A DNA stretch of 64,000 nucleotides from Anopheles merus (GCF_017562075.2 NW_024427589.1:197001-261000); one strand, 5' to 3'; numbered from the stretch's first letter, positions 11,232 through 22,848 are shown. Program-made: numbers and translations. The notes: generated from the sequence alone by a model not told the origin.

Positions 11232-11640
11232 GGAATTCCGACTATTCCGACGATTCCGGACGATTCCGGGCGATTCCGGTCGATTCCGGACGATTCCGGG
11301 CGATTCCGGGCGATTCCGGGCGACTCCGGTCGATTCCGGGCGATTCCGGGCGATTCCGGGCGATTCCGGGCGATTCCGATCGATTCCAGACGATTCCGGA
11401 CGATTCCGGGCGATTTCGGACGATTCCGGACAAATCCGGGCGATTCCGGACGATTCCGGGCAATTCCGGGCGATTCCGGGCGATTCCGGGCGATTCCGGG
11501 CGACTCCGGTCGATTCCGGGCGACTCCGGTCGATTCCGGGCGATTCCGGTCGATTCCGGGCGATTCCGGTCGATTCCGGGCGATTCCGGATGATTCCGGA
11601 CGATTCCAGACGATTCCGGACGATTCCGGTGGAACTAGCG
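11232..11640. repeat. 10-bp satellite array, right arm (GATTCCGGNC)
   Basis: About 40 copies of the complement of the left-arm unit, so the two arrays face each other. The inner boundary (CATGAAATGAAATGGAATTCC, 11219 onward) is the inverse of the left one. The open frames across it (for example 11057-11734 minus and 11230-11808 plus) are repeat artefacts. A short poly-G tract lies near 11105-11118. Confidence 0.93.
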
Positions 11641-11734
11641 ATTCCGTTTCTCTGGAGTCGGAATCGGAATCATACTTGCCGGAATCGGAGCGGAACCGTG
11701 GGTGCGATCCGGCGAACCCATCTCTACAGTACAC

Positions 11735-11994
11735 GCCGACTTAAGCACAATAATGAACGCACCAACTGGTTCTTGGCAAGTAATGGCTTCATTAATTTAT
11801 TCAATTGATTTTATACTCTAAAAATGCTGACCGTCGTCGATCAGCATATTCTTCTTAGTCTATTCTTCTTAGCCTATTTTTCCATTTAATCGTTAAACCA
11901 GCGCGCATCGCTGGCGCCTTGCATAACGTAGCTAGTCAGCATTTATTGACCTAGCAACGCTTTGCTTTTTAAGCCTAAATTGTCGTCAGCGACA
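11735..11994 (-). repeat. BEL-1 3' LTR, inner fragment (260 bp)
   Basis: This is the remainder of the LTR after the hAT-like insert, ending GCGACA at 11994. With 8146-8201 it makes 316 bp. Confidence 0.93.
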
Positions 11995-12005
11995 TCCCTC
12001 CCCCC
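11995..12005 (-). promoter_or_regulatory. BEL-1 polypurine tract
   Basis: On the minus strand GGGGGGAGGGA lies directly before the 3' LTR, the normal place for the plus-strand DNA primer of an LTR element. Confidence 0.8.
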
Positions 12006-12024
12006 GTAAATCCTCGTAGGGGAG

Positions 12025-13504
12025 TTACAATTCTAGGTTTAAAGTGGGTGGCCTGCATGGAGGAGGACCAATATTTTGTTTTAGATATTTCTTGATTAAC
12101 ATCGCGGAAACCAAGATGACCGTAATAGAAACACTTAGTATGGTTATTGAGAAAAGTACATAGTTACTGGTTACCGATTCTACTTCGTTAGACTTATCTT
12201 CTTTTGATATGCTTAAATTTAACATGGGTTTAAAATATGCTCTAACTTGCTCAGATTTTATTAGCATCGTCGGTTGTATTTCGAACTTGCTCGTCAAAAT
12301 GCTACAGTCTAGTGACAAGGTTATGATTCCGATTGAGCAGCTTGGTGTAGTGAGTGTTTTATTACATTTTAGTAATATCTTATCAGGGTTGGTAGAGAAG
12401 AACAGAATACTGTTTGGATTTGTAAGTTGTATAAATTCAGTGACCTTTGACCCTATTTCCTTTGAACTACATCTGGTACCACTTTCTGTGTGTAGTAATG
12501 CTGATGCTATGCAGTCTGGTTCTCGTTGTATTATTTTCTCAGAAGATATGTAGTGCGATTCGTTCAGTTTAACAATTTCCTTCGGGTATAAGTAACTAGT
12601 TTCGTTGATGGCTATTGTTTTTTCGTGTATGTCTAAAATCGTATGATTGGCAAAGTTTGAAATGGCTATGACTTTAAACATCTCGTAATTTTCTATCGAT
12701 ACAATTATGTTTTTGATAGAAAAGACTATTTCACCCTTTTCTATCCTCCTATTGGTTATTTCCGAGTATTCTAAAACGTTATAATGACTTGCCATCTTTC
12801 TTCGTATAGTTAGTTTTAACATCTCTTCGTCCTCTAAATATAATTGGTTTGAATCTATTTCGTGATACTTATTTATCATGTCTTGTACTAGAGCGGTTGT
12901 AAGCATGATCGTTTCTTGTATATACTTTGTTAGAACTTCATTTTTGTTATGCTTAAATTCTTTGCTGAGAACATCTATACCATCATAGAGTTAGTCTATT
13001 CGGTGACGTAAATTTTCTGTTAATTCATTGTGTTTTTTATTTGTTTGGGTCAAACGTTCGGACACATGTGTAATTTTTGTATCCTCTGCTGCTCTGAAGG
13101 CTGCTAATTGCTCGTCTATGTCGTCTCCCCCGAACATGAAATCTTTTAATATACCAAATATTCCCCGGGAGCGTTTTGTCCTTTTGTGACTAATTCCTTG
13201 AATTAGTTGAATTGCATGGTTGCATTCACGCTGAAGTGTAACTTTTAGATCTGAGAGTTCGGAGTCCGTACTATTAACGGAGTTCAATACTGTGGTTAAG
13301 TGTTTTTTCAACGTTTGTAACGTATCCGTATCGTTTGCCGGACGTGTCCCCGTATGGAATGTCGTTTCCCATGCTCCTTTTTTTAAATAGGAGTGTCCCA
13401 ATATGATCAAAGTATATTCCTGGTTCAGGGATAGGTAAAATCGATAAGCATTCGACTCTTACCAGAGCGGCTATGTATATTGTTATTTTAAGGATGAGCT
13501 CCAT
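12025..13504 (-). pseudogene. BEL-1 env-like membrane glycoprotein, broken
   Basis: The start at 13504 overlaps the pol end (13483) by about 22 nt. It opens with a signal-peptide-like MELILKITIYIAALVRVEC. A second segment (13410-12991, other frame) has a furin-type RTKR followed by a hydrophobic GIFGILKDFMFG stretch, the layout of a cleaved fusion protein, then a coiled-coil-like region. The third segment (12906-12025) has several N-glycosylation sites and one membrane span (YVLFSITILSVSITVILV) before a short basic and Pro-rich tail. A frameshift near 13385 and a stop near 12990 break it. The layout resembles env genes of some insect LTR elements related to baculovirus F proteins; that relation is an inference. 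Confidence 0.7.
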
Positions 13505-15753
13505 GATACGGGCCTAATTTTGAGCTTTTTCTTTTTTGGTATTTGACTTGCTAGTTCTTCTGCTTTAGCTTTTATAACGTTAAGATTTGTTTCCTTCCTT
13601 TTTCCCCAATTTGGAAATGTTTGATCTCGTTTTACCTCGAGTACTGCTAGTTTTACAGTTGGCCTATTAACTAAATTATTACCTACTTTGATTCGTGCTG
13701 AACGAGTTTGTCCGTCTACGCCAGATACCAGCTCGCAGATTCGGCCTTTAAACCACTTTCCTTTCCTTTGTTCATCGGGAAACGTGACAATATCGCCTAT
13801 TTGTAATGGTTTGGCCGGTTGAGTCCACTTTTCTCGTATAGAGAGCTTTGGGAGATACTCAGCTATCCACCGTCGCCAATATTGTTGTGTGATTGCCTGG
13901 GCCCTTTTCCAATCGGACCGTACCAATTCTGTTTTGGTGATATCCAAGATATTCGGCTCCGCCTCGCCGGAACAATCTAGCAAGAAATGAGCTGGAGTTA
14001 GGGGCTCGTCATCTTCTTGTTCTAGTGTTAAGTGAGTCAATGGTCGATTATTTGTTAGGAACTCTATCTCAGTTAGTATTGATCTGAGAACGTGTTCTTT
14101 ATAACTCTCAGCCATGGGAAGCAGACTCTTGATTTCTCCAACCATTCGCTCCCACGCATCTCCAAAATGAGGGGCGCCTGGTGGGTTAAAGATCCATTCT
14201 ATGCCTTCTGAGGCACATCGATATCTTATTTGTTTCATCTCATTGTCGGCTCCGACAAAGTTGGTCCCATTATCGCTGTATAGGAAAGATACCTTTCCTC
14301 TTCTGTATTGCATATTTTTTAAGCAAACAATAAAGGTGCTTCCCGTTAGATCAATGGCTATTTCTATATGGATTGCTCTCGTGGTTAAACACGTAAATAT
14401 AACACCCCACCTTTTTTCTGACCGTCTGCCTATCGTAACGAATAGGGGGCCGAAGTAATCTACTCCACAATGCGTAAATGGTTTTTTAAACACTGCTGTT
14501 CTACATGTTGGCAGTGGTGCCATTATTGGTGGGATTGGTTTAGCTCGTGCGTTTTTGCAGTATTGACATCTGTTTATTACGTGCTTAAGACTGCTTCTGA
14601 GATCTATCACCCAGAATTTTTGACGAACTGCAGCCATCACTGATTCGCTCTTCTGGTGGTAGTACCTTTCATGATAATGTTGCAGGATAAGGTTTGTGAT
14701 GTGATGCCCTTTTGGTAGGACAATAGGGCTACGTGCGTTAAATTGAAGAAATTTAACGTGTTCAAGTCTTCCTCTAGAACGCATGATCCCATCTTGGTCC
14801 AACATAGGGCACAGGCACCTAACTTTACTGCTGCCATTAATCGGGTTCTTCAATGAGAGTTGTATCATCTCCGTTTGAAAGCTTTCCCATTGAGCCTTTT
14901 TTAATAAGTGGCGCTCAGCTAAGTCAAGGGTAGCTTTATCGATTGCTGTCAAAAATGACAGGGATTTAGCCTTACTTTTTAACCAATCCAAGTACTTTAG
15001 TGCGTACGCTACTGATCGTTTTAGACGGTGCCAGTTGGAACACCATTCGACGGAAATGCCGTCATAATCTATTCTTTCCACTGTTCTCGAAGTGTTTACC
15101 CTTTTCCAGTCTTCAAATGTGTCCGGAATGTCTGGTGTTAGTGTTTTTATTTCTAAATTTTTGAGAAAGTCGGGACCATTTAACCATATTGACTTTTTCT
15201 TACAAGTTTTTGTAGCTTCGTCAGCAGGGTTTTCTGCAGATGCTACCCAGTTCCACTGCTTCGGAGAGTTGAACTCCAAAATTTCTCCGATTCTCAGGGC
15301 TACGAACTGATTATATGTTCTAGGCTCTGAGTTAAGCCAAGCTAGAACTGTTTTTGAATCGGTCCAAAAGAATTCTGTTTGAACCTTTAAGCGCAATTCC
15401 CTCTTGATTGATTCGTTTAGGCGAGTGCCTAGCACTGCCCCTTGCAATTCAAGCCTATGGATCGACAGTGGTTTGGTAGGAGCGACTCTTCATTTTGCGG
15501 CCACGATACTTATGTCGATGCCTAAGTCGTGGACTGTCCTAAGATACGTAACTGCGGCAAAGGCTTTTTCTGACGCGTCTACGAAAGTATGGAGCTCCCT
15601 GATCTTTACGTTATTTCCAATCGAAAAACATCTAGGTATAGATATGTTGATCGAGTTTTCGATTCGGCTTATCCAGTTTTCCCATTTTTCCTTTATGGAC
15701 TGTGTGATTTCGTCATCCCAGTCTAGTTTAGTTTTCCAAAGATCTTGCATCAA
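13483..15753 (-). pseudogene. BEL-1 RNase H and integrase (pol C-terminal half)
   Basis: RNase H starts in the 15753-15490 piece (HTFVDASEKAFAAV) and continues after an in-frame TGA near 15488 into the 15447-13483 frame (FFWTDSKTVLAWL, NPADEATK). The integrase zinc residues are in HYHERYYHQ and CQYCKNA. The catalytic residues lie in GVDYFGPL (Asp), YSDNGTNF (Asp) and HFGDAWERMV (Glu), all present. The C-terminal part (WRRWIAEYLPKL, IGDIVTFPDE) is the usual BEL tail. The stop and the frameshift upstream at about 15755-15800 inactivate it. Confidence 0.88.
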
Positions 15754-15778
15754 AATCTTACCTTCAACCTTACCTTCA

Positions 15779-17379
15779 TTACTGTTGGCAAGATGACCTA
15801 GAGGATCGTAGATTCATTATATATGAGAACATCTGACGTTTCGTTTGTGTTTTAATATCTGCCCTTTTAAACTTGTAGGTAAAGACGTCAGACTCTTTGT
15901 CCCAAATCAATCCCAACACTTTATCGAAATTTTGATTTTTCTCCTCTATGCCAAGTACACTTTTCTCGGATAACCTGTCGGTTGGAATGCTTTTCTCCAC
16001 TTCTTTTGAGTTGGAAAAGAAATTTCTCATAAAGAATTTAGCATCATCATGTATTTTACACACCTCCGAGATAGTATTCACGGCTGCATCAATATCTGGA
16101 TAACTATCTAGGTAGTCATCTACGTAGTGATTTTCAATAATTGCTTTTACTGCCTGGGGATAAATATTTTTGTAACGCAGTGCGTTCTCGTTCTTCACAA
16201 ACTGAGCACAAGTTGGTGAGCAAGTTGCCCCAAATGTCATCACTTGCATAACGTAAACTTGAGGAACATCAGAAGGCGATGCTCGAAATAGAAATCTTTG
16301 AGCGTCTTGATCTTCCCGTCTCACCTTTACCTGGTGATACATTTCCTTGATATCTCCTGAACAGCCTATTTTGTGTTCCCTGAAGCGGACTAGCACTCCG
16401 AACAGGGACGCAGTAAGATCTGGGCCAGAAAGAAGTTGAGAATTAAGGGATATATTTTGATTTTTTGCAGCCGCGTCGAATACTAAACGTGGTTTGGGAA
16501 TGGGTTTATTATGGTTTATCACGGAAAAGTGGGGAATATAGTTTATTTTCCCGTTCAATTGCAGCAGTTCCATTGGTGTCGCCTTACGCGCAAATCCCTT
16601 TTCAACGTATGCGTTTATTTCTTTATGATACCATGATTTTAAGTTTGGATCCCTTTCCATTGCCTTCTCTTGACTTTTTAAGCGCGTAAGCGCTTGTTCG
16701 TGACTATCTGGTAATTTAGGATTGTCGGTTTTCCATACTAAACCAATTTCGTATCCGTCACCAGTATTTTTAAGCGTGTCTTTCATAATCTTTAACGCTC
16801 TTTTGTCTTCTTCAGAGGCACGGGTTGGAGTAGGTTTAACTCCAAATTCCTCTGTAGAAAAGAAACCACGCAAGATTTGCATCATGTTCTTGTTTTCTTC
16901 TTCGTACGTCTCTGTCATCACAAATGAGTTCTCTGTGACATTTGGCGTATTCGTTCCCCCAAAAATGACCCAACCAAGCCTCGTTTCATGGGCAATTGGT
17001 TCGTTTGGTCTACCTTCTCGATATTTTGCACCATGGCAAAGATACGAATGTGGAAGGCCTAGTAGCACGGTAGGCCTCGCATCTGCATAGCTAGAGATAC
17101 TAATGCCTTTCAAATGTTTAACATTTCTTTGCAAACACGGAGCATCTATGGTTTGAACGGGAAGGTTAAGTTCCCTTACACTTCTGAGACCTTTTACTTG
17201 GAATTTTCTTTTGTTAGCTCCCTCTACTGTTATGGGAACTATCCTACTTTCTGTCTCTTTTTGAATGCTTCCGTCCGTCCAGGAGAGAGTTAGCGGTCTT
17301 TTTGGTCCGTGAACGTTTAGTTCTTTTCGGACACTTTCCAAAATGAGGCTAGTTGAAGAGCCAGGATCCATGAATGCAT
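15779..17379 (-). pseudogene. BEL-1 protease and reverse transcriptase
   Basis: The frame opens with MDPGSSTSLILESVRKEL, the aspartic protease loop (DPGSS, a variant of D-S/T-G), and continues through LLGLPHSYLC and LGWVIFGGTN, which are usual in BEL/Pao. The RT follows with PRLVFDAAAKNQNISLNSQL, CSGDIKEMYHQVKV, MTFGATCSPTCAQF and HYVDDYLDSY (YVDD active site). A frameshift at about 15785-15810 separates it from the downstream IYDPLGHLA segment. The upstream end is cut by a SINE at 17380; across it the frame runs FETYAF-MDPGSS, so gag and pol were one open frame. Confidence 0.9.
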
Positions 17380-17585
17380 CTTCTTCTTCTTCTTTGGCTC
17401 AACAACCGATGCCGGTCAAGGCCTGCCAACACACTTGTGGGGTTGGCTCTCAGTGACTTATTGATTTCCCCCCATAGCAGGATAGTCAGTCCTACATATG
17501 GCGGCACGGTCTATTTGGGGCTTGAACCCATGACGGGCATGTTGTTAAGTCGTACGAGTTGACGACTGTACCATGAGACCGGCTA
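17380..17585 (-). mobile_element. SINE200-like tRNA-derived SINE, copy 1
   Basis: On the minus strand it begins AGCCGGTCTCATGGTACAGT (tRNA head; A-box-like TGGTACAGTCG), has a B-box-like GGGTTCAAGCCCC and ends in an AAG-repeat tail after GTTGTTGAGCCAAAG. It is flanked by AATGCAT (17373-17379 and 17586-17592). The body matches copy 2 at 45038-45242 with few differences. It lies in sense orientation inside the BEL-1 protease region. The name SINE200 (Anopheles) comes from memory of that family, not from an alignment. Confidence 0.82.
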
Positions 17586-18964
17586 AATGCATAAGTTTCG
17601 AATTTTCTATCATTATGGTGCAAAGTGATGGGCACGATCTGATAGAACAGATTATTCTTTTTCTGATGGCAATTTATTTTGTTTGTAGGTTGCCTTTCTA
17701 CCGGATTTCTTTTATGAAACATACTATGATGCCTTTTGCCGTAACCGTACACACTACATTGTGGTGGTAGGCGACAGTTTTGGGCGTTATGGTTGCTGTA
17801 CTTGCAGCAATTGGTGCAAATTCTATGCCGAATGAAAAGAGATAATTTTTCATCGAGCGTCTTACCGTTCAATTGTCGGCAACGAGTGGTTTCATGAGGA
17901 AATCCACAAATTAGACATATCGTTTCCTTTTCTGGCCCTTTATGACGATGCTGCATGTTTTGACGGTTCGACCTTTCTTGTTTGGCTACTCCTTCGTTCG
18001 CGGCCAGTATAATGGCCAGTTCTTCAGAGGGTTTCAGCCATTCTGCTAGGTCTTCTAGCGTAAGATTCTTATTATCTTGTTTCCTACTTATTGTGTGTTT
18101 CAACCATTCGTTCCTAAGTTCGATTGAAAACCTTGATGTCAAATCGTTTAGCAGCCTCTGGTCATTCAAAAAACCTTCTTGCTTCAACAACACCATGTTG
18201 TCAATGAGATTGCGCAAAGCGTTGGAAAATTCTAAAAATGCTGAGGGATTATCTATCGTTATGTGCTTTACTACTAGTAATTCTAACAGTAAAGACTTGT
18301 AAATGCTTTCAGCATTTCCAAACATTTTGTCGAGCCTGTTTAATACAAGCGGAACGTTTTCTGGGTTAAGCATTAACCCGCTAACCGCACGAAGTGCTTC
18401 GCCTTTCAGATGCTTTTGCAGCCTATTCATGTTTTCTAAATTTGAAAACTTACAAGCTCTGGAAGTTTCTCCGTAGGCTTGTTTAAATTGAGGCCAGCAT
18501 TTATAGCTTCCATCAAAATCTGGAAGCTTTGAAAGTGTTACTTTCGAGTCCTTAGAACACAACGATTGAACCATTCTGTCTAAACTCTGAGTTAACAGTT
18601 TTACGTCTAAACTTGTCATTGGTTTTTCATTGACATCTTCTGATTTTTTGTTTTGTATCTCTTCTTGTAGCCGTTTTAGCTCTTCTTCTATTCTTACTTT
18701 TTCTTTTTCTTTTTCTTCTTCATTTGTCATTTTTTCTTTCAGCAGTTTTTGCGTTTGCATTAGTGCTGACCTATATTCCTGCCGTTCAACTTCCCTATCT
18801 TTACATTTTTTGCGTAAAAAATCTTTAACAGGTGATTTTATGTCTAAGCATGACAAGTGAAACCACCTGTCGCAATCAATACAAGTTATCAATTTTCCTA
18901 TCTCATCTGGGTTCGTGCATAATTTGCAGTGCCCATTCGGATTCTTTTTAAAATCGTATTCCAT
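17586..18964 (-). pseudogene. BEL-1 gag with N-terminal PHD-like finger
   Basis: The first ATG of the frame is at 18964 (MEYDFKKNPNGHCKLC). Residues about 13-55 form a PHD-like zinc finger: CKLC, CIDCDRWFHLSC and a later Cys. Next comes a charged coiled coil of about 70 residues (EEEKEKEKVRIEEELKRL). Then follows the DUF1759-type capsid region (LPDFDGSYKCWPQFKQAY, LKGEALRAVSGL). CCHC-like knuckles end the protein (CLICGFPHETTRC, CTNCCKYSNHNAQNC). Gag would coat the element RNA. The frame is open but loses its pol fusion because of the SINE. Confidence 0.85.
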
Positions 18965-19432
18965 CTTGAACTCACCGTGGTTCAGATCCGCTTCAGCAGG
19001 GTCAACTCCTATTCGGCTGGTCAGGGACGGCTGGATCGGGAGTGATGTCTTCACTGCTGCTTGTCTTCAAATACGACGTCTTCTGTATTACTCGCCGGTT
19101 GCCCTCAAACCGAGAACGATGGTTGCCTCAACCGGAACGATGTTTTCTTAGCGGTGGGTCGGCGGTCATACACACGACGGTCATACACACGATGGATACA
19201 CTCGTCACAATTAATTTCTTCAATTTGCTCTTCCTACGTTGCACTGCGTCGGATGCCTTATGCAATATTTAGCTCGCGGCACACGTGTTTCGTTATACGT
19301 TTCGTCGGAGTTAACGTCCGATACTTGCGACGCACGCGTTTTACGATAACTGTTTTTTTCAACTGGCGCTAAACTGACGGTTTCATGTTGCGTTGCGAGA
19401 ACGGATGCACCTTTCGAAGCTCGCGGCGTAAA

Positions 19433-19814
19433 CGTATTGGTCACCTTTTCACTAGTTCAGCATTTGCCTTATACGTTGGCAGTGTCGAGTTCACTTTCGA
19501 TTGCGTCACTTCACTAGCGGTAATGATCGCGTTCTATTCACTGTTGTGTCGTTGCACTTACAGTTCTTTTGCACTCACTCACCGCCGAGGCGCTTCTCGG
19601 GTTTTGCTTCGTCGAGCTCGCGACGTACACGTATTGGTCACCTTTTCACTAGTTCAGCATTTGCCTTATACGTTGGCAGTATCGAGTTCACTTTCGATTG
19701 CGTCACTTCACTAGCGGTAATGACCGTGTTCTATTTACTGTTGTGTCGTTGCACTTACAGTTCTTTTGCACTCACTCACCGCCGAGGCGCTTCTCGGGTT
19801 TTGCTTCGTCGAGC
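19433..19814. repeat. 197-bp tandem duplication in the BEL-1 leader
   Basis: Two near-identical units begin CGTATTGGTCACC at 19433 and 19630 and run through CGCTTCTCGGGTTTTGCTTC to about 19616 and 19814. They lie in the untranslated leader between the 5' LTR and gag. Open frames across them are by-products. Confidence 0.9.
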
Positions 19815-20012
19815 AACTGGTGCGTGGCCCTTCTTCCTGGGCTGGCTGTCGTAAATCGGCTACGCCGGATCGTCGTCCGTCGCCGTTGTTTCACTATCAC
19901 AACCCTGCTTGGGTTGCTGTGGGGTCTATTCACGCCTTTACGGGCTTGTTACTACTTCGGGTTTTTATTTCCCGATTTATTTGACTACTTGCCGAACCAT
20001 TGGTTGATGCGT

Positions 20013-20029
20013 CCTCTCTGGAGCCACCA
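20013..20029 (-). promoter_or_regulatory. BEL-1 candidate primer-binding region
   Basis: Directly inside the 5' LTR, the minus strand reads TGGTGGCTCCAGAGAGG. The same 17 bp lie inside the 5' LTR of BEL-2 (55471-55487), although the LTRs of the two elements differ. The position fits a tRNA primer site; which tRNA is used was not determined. Confidence 0.6.
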
Positions 20030-20031
20030 TT

Positions 20032-20347
20032 TGTCGCGCACACGAAAGTGTCTTTCGGAGCAGCAGCTTAAGACAGGCACAGTACACGCCGACTTAAGCA
20101 CAATAATGAACGCACCAACTGGTTCTTGGCAAGTAATGGCTTCATTAATTTATTCAATTTATTTTATACTCTAAAAATGCTGACCGTCGTCGATCAGCAT
20201 ATTCTTCTTAGTCTATTCTTCTTAGCCTATTTTTCCATTTAATCGTTAAACCAGCGCGCATCGCTGGCGCGTTGCATAACGTAGCTAGTCAGCATTTATT
20301 GACCTAGCAACGCTTTGCTTTTTAAGCCTAAATTGTCGTCAGCGACA
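20032..20347 (-). repeat. BEL-1 5' LTR, intact 316 bp
   Basis: It starts TGTCGCGCACACGAAAG and ends GTCGTCAGCGACA, followed by the CCTGC target copy. It includes the inverted pair GCTGACC...TGATCAGCAT near the middle. By eye it is about 99% identical to the split 3' LTR. Confidence 0.95.
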
Positions 20348-20352
20348 CCTGC

Positions 20353-20787
20353 TGTCAACAGTGAGCCCTCAGGATGAGGCAGCGGTCTGTCCACAACAGG
20401 CATAATTCTTTTACATCCGCAAAAAGAGCATATACCTCGATGCATGTTGTTGTTATTTACCTTTTTGTTGACTTTGTTAATATAATGTTTACCTCTTTGG
20501 CCGAGGTACAAACAGGCATAAATATCACTACAACACTTTGTTATCCAACACTTTTCATATTTAAATTAACTGTTCACGTCGAAGTAACACTAAACACATT
20601 AATACACTTCACTAAACCAAGTATTTTTACACATTATCACGCAGAATCAAGGGGATTAAAAACATCAACATTCGAAACGTCAAACTTTGCCACTTTGTAT
20701 GAAGTCAAATGTGGTAGTAAGAATGAGACAGACTGACCGGCAAAAATTGGGTGCAAATAAAAAAACGAGTTCTCCAGCTGAAATAGC
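20353..20787. other. Intergenic stretch, no recognised gene
   Basis: A 120-codon open frame (20374-20736, plus) has no recognisable domain. The sequence on the far side of BEL-1 is the gypsy 5' end, so this may be older flank of that site. No repeat or RNA gene was recognised. Confidence 0.4.
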
Positions 20788-22614
20788 CCACGCAAACAAT
20801 GAGACCCCAAATTTTGAGTGATTCAGGCCGAGGGGTATGAGGAAGCATGAGGAAGCAAGGAGAAACGCGCTGCGATGAGAGTTCGCATTCTGTTTTACAC
20901 GCGCGCTTCACTAACACCAATACAAATGCCCGTCCGGCAAAATGAGTGTATTTTTTGAGTGATTTGAGTGCCGTCCCCCGTTAGCAGTTACTCTTGGAGG
21001 AATGAGTTACAGCCTCGCGCGAGCCCTCCCCCTCCCCACCCGGAACGCACGGTGCGCTCTGCAGTTCTCAAAGTGTTTGTGTTCTTTCGAGCCATGCTAC
21101 CAACACATCCAAAGATATTTGTTTTTTTTCGTTTCTCGTTTTCTTTCATGTATAGACACGATAGCAAATACGCACTTATTCTAACAACAAACACAAACAC
21201 GGTCATTTTTTATTTCATTAAACACTTTATTGAAACATAAAGTACACTTTCACAACACATTTAGAATCCTTCATACTCACGAATGGCGTCATACTGTAAA
21301 GTACCGGGTCGAGCCAGGCTGCGGGAAACTTGTCGACAATCTGCGTTGCCTCTGTTCAGCAAATTCTTACCTGTCGATGCACGCACTGCATGTGCGTCTG
21401 TGCACATTGTTTGTTCACTTCACACTTCACCAAAACACACCAGCGCACGAGACTTTGAACGAAATGCGCATCAGCGCACAAACACTGCGCGCGGGACTTA
21501 AAACAAAATGCGCATAACCATCTCCGACAAAGCGTCGCGCTGTACTGGTGGTTTTGTACGCGTAGGAGGGGGGACATACGGAGCGATGGTTCGATGCTGT
21601 AGTGTAAGCGAGACAACACGATGTGACGAGCAGCTCAAAGTTATTGAGCTCGCTGAAAGAAGACACACACACATTCACAGACGGCTCGTCAAAGCACGGT
21701 ATTTGTATTGGTGTTAGTGAAGCGCGCGTGTAAAACAGAATGCGAACTCTCATCGCAGCGCGTTTCTTCTTGCTTCCTCAAGCTTCCTCATACCCATCGG
21801 CCTGAATCACTCAAAATTTGGGGTCTCATTGTTTGCGTGGTGCCGTGCTTTGACGAGCTGTCTGTGAATGTGTGTGTCTTCTTTCAGCGAGCTCAACAAC
21901 TTGCTGGGAGCTGCTCGTCACATCGTGTTGTCTCGCTTACACTACAGCATCGAACCATCGCTTCGTGTGTTCCCCCTCCTACGCGTACAAAACCACCAGT
22001 ACAGCGCGACGCTTTGTCGGAGATGGTTGTGCGCGTTTTGTTTTAAGTCCCGCGCTCAGTGTTTGTGCGCTGATGCGCATTTCGTTCAAAGTCTCGTGCG
22101 CTGGTGTATTATGGTGAAGTGTGCAGTGAACAAACAATGTGCACAGACGCACATGCAGTGCGTGGATCGACAGGTAAGAATTTGCTGAACACAGGCAACG
22201 CAGATTGTGGACATGTTTCCCGCAGCCTGGCTCGACCCGGTACTTTACAGTATGACGCCATTGGTGAGTATGAAGGATTCTAAATGTGTTGTAAAAGTGT
22301 ACTTTATGTTTCAATAAAGTGTTTAATGTAATAAAAAATGACCGTGTTTGTGTTTGTTGTTAGAATAAGTGCGTATTTGCTATCGTGTCTATGCATGAAA
22401 GAAAACGGGAAACGAAACAAACAAATATCTTTGGATGTGTTGGTAGCATGACTGGAAAGAACACGAACACATTGAGAACTGCAGAGCGCACCGTGCGTTC
22501 CGGGTGGGGAGGGGGAGGGCTCGCGCGAGGGTGTAACTCATTCCTCCAAGAGTAACTGCTAACGGGGGACGGTACTCAAATCACTCAAAAAATACACTCA
22601 TTTTGCCGGACGGG
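20788..22614. repeat. Small palindrome with inverted 140-bp modules
   Basis: Arms 20929-21700 and 21843-22614 (about 772 bp each) are inverted copies, both ending with the 41 bp motif CCCGTCCGGCAAAATGAGTG... at the outer edge. The loop (21701-21840) is an inverted copy of the module just outside the left arm (20788-20927, GCCCACGCAAACAATGAGAC). The same arm and module form the outer part of the large palindrome. Open frames here are repeated on both arms in opposite sense and show no domain. The unit looks like a deletion derivative of the larger palindrome, without its gene. Confidence 0.88.
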
Positions 22615-22749
22615 AGCCGTCGACGCACGCACACAATCACACACGGCTTGTTCCAATACGCTTGGTTCGTTTTGTGTTAGTGATAAGCGCACTCAAAAAG
22701 CAAAGCGCGCTCTCACCGCAGCCCGTTTCTCCTTGCTTCCTCAAGCTTC

Positions 22750-22848
22750 CCCATCCGGCAAAATGAGTGTATTTTTTGAGTGATTTGAGTGACGTTAGCG
22801 AAATACCCCGTCCGGCAAAATGAGTGTATTTTTTGAGTGTTTTGAGTA
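22750..22848 (+). repeat. Tandem pair of the 41-bp terminal motif
   Basis: The motif (GGCAAAATGAGTGTATTTTT core) occurs twice here, at 22750 and 22808. Across 20.9-31.2 kb it is also at 20929 (+), 22574-22614 (-), 30799-30839 (-), 30943 (+) and 31114-31154 (-), each time at an arm boundary. Confidence 0.88.

Larger units (their letters stand above)
8202..11726. mobile_element. hAT-like non-autonomous element, 3525 bp
   Basis: It is flanked by an exact 8 bp duplication CAGTACAC (8194-8201 and 11727-11734). The ends are TAGAGTTGGG and, inverted, TAGAGATGGG. An 8 bp duplication with ends of TAGNG type is the hAT signature. Each end continues into an array of 10-bp repeats facing inward and then an AATTCCATTTCATTTCATG boundary, giving long imperfect terminal inverted repeats of about 415 and 509 bp. 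The core (about 8640-11217) carries a diverged tandem duplication and many GGGGCCC tracts. I see no transposase or other gene, so movement would need one supplied in trans. Confidence 0.88.
8146..20347 (-). mobile_element. BEL/Pao LTR retrotransposon 1 with env-like gene
   Basis: The element is bounded by the 5 bp duplication CCTGC at 8141-8145 and 20348-20352. The LTRs are 316 bp and start TGTCGC and end GCGACA. The 3' LTR (left side) is split by the hAT-like insert; without it the pieces add to 316 bp, equal to the right LTR. The minus-strand order is LTR, leader, gag, protease-RT-RNase H-integrase, env-like gene, polypurine tract, LTR. The two LTRs differ at about two positions by eye. One frameshift and one stop in pol, defects in env and a SINE in the protease region make this copy inactive. 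Confidence 0.93.

Noticed and set aside
11057..11808. Open frames of 120-225 codons on both strands
   Set aside because: The same array effect as in the left arm of the hAT-like element.
20788..22614. CRISPR-like or phage-like repeat structure
   Set aside because: The repeats are long inverted arms, not short direct repeats with unique spacers; the window is eukaryotic.
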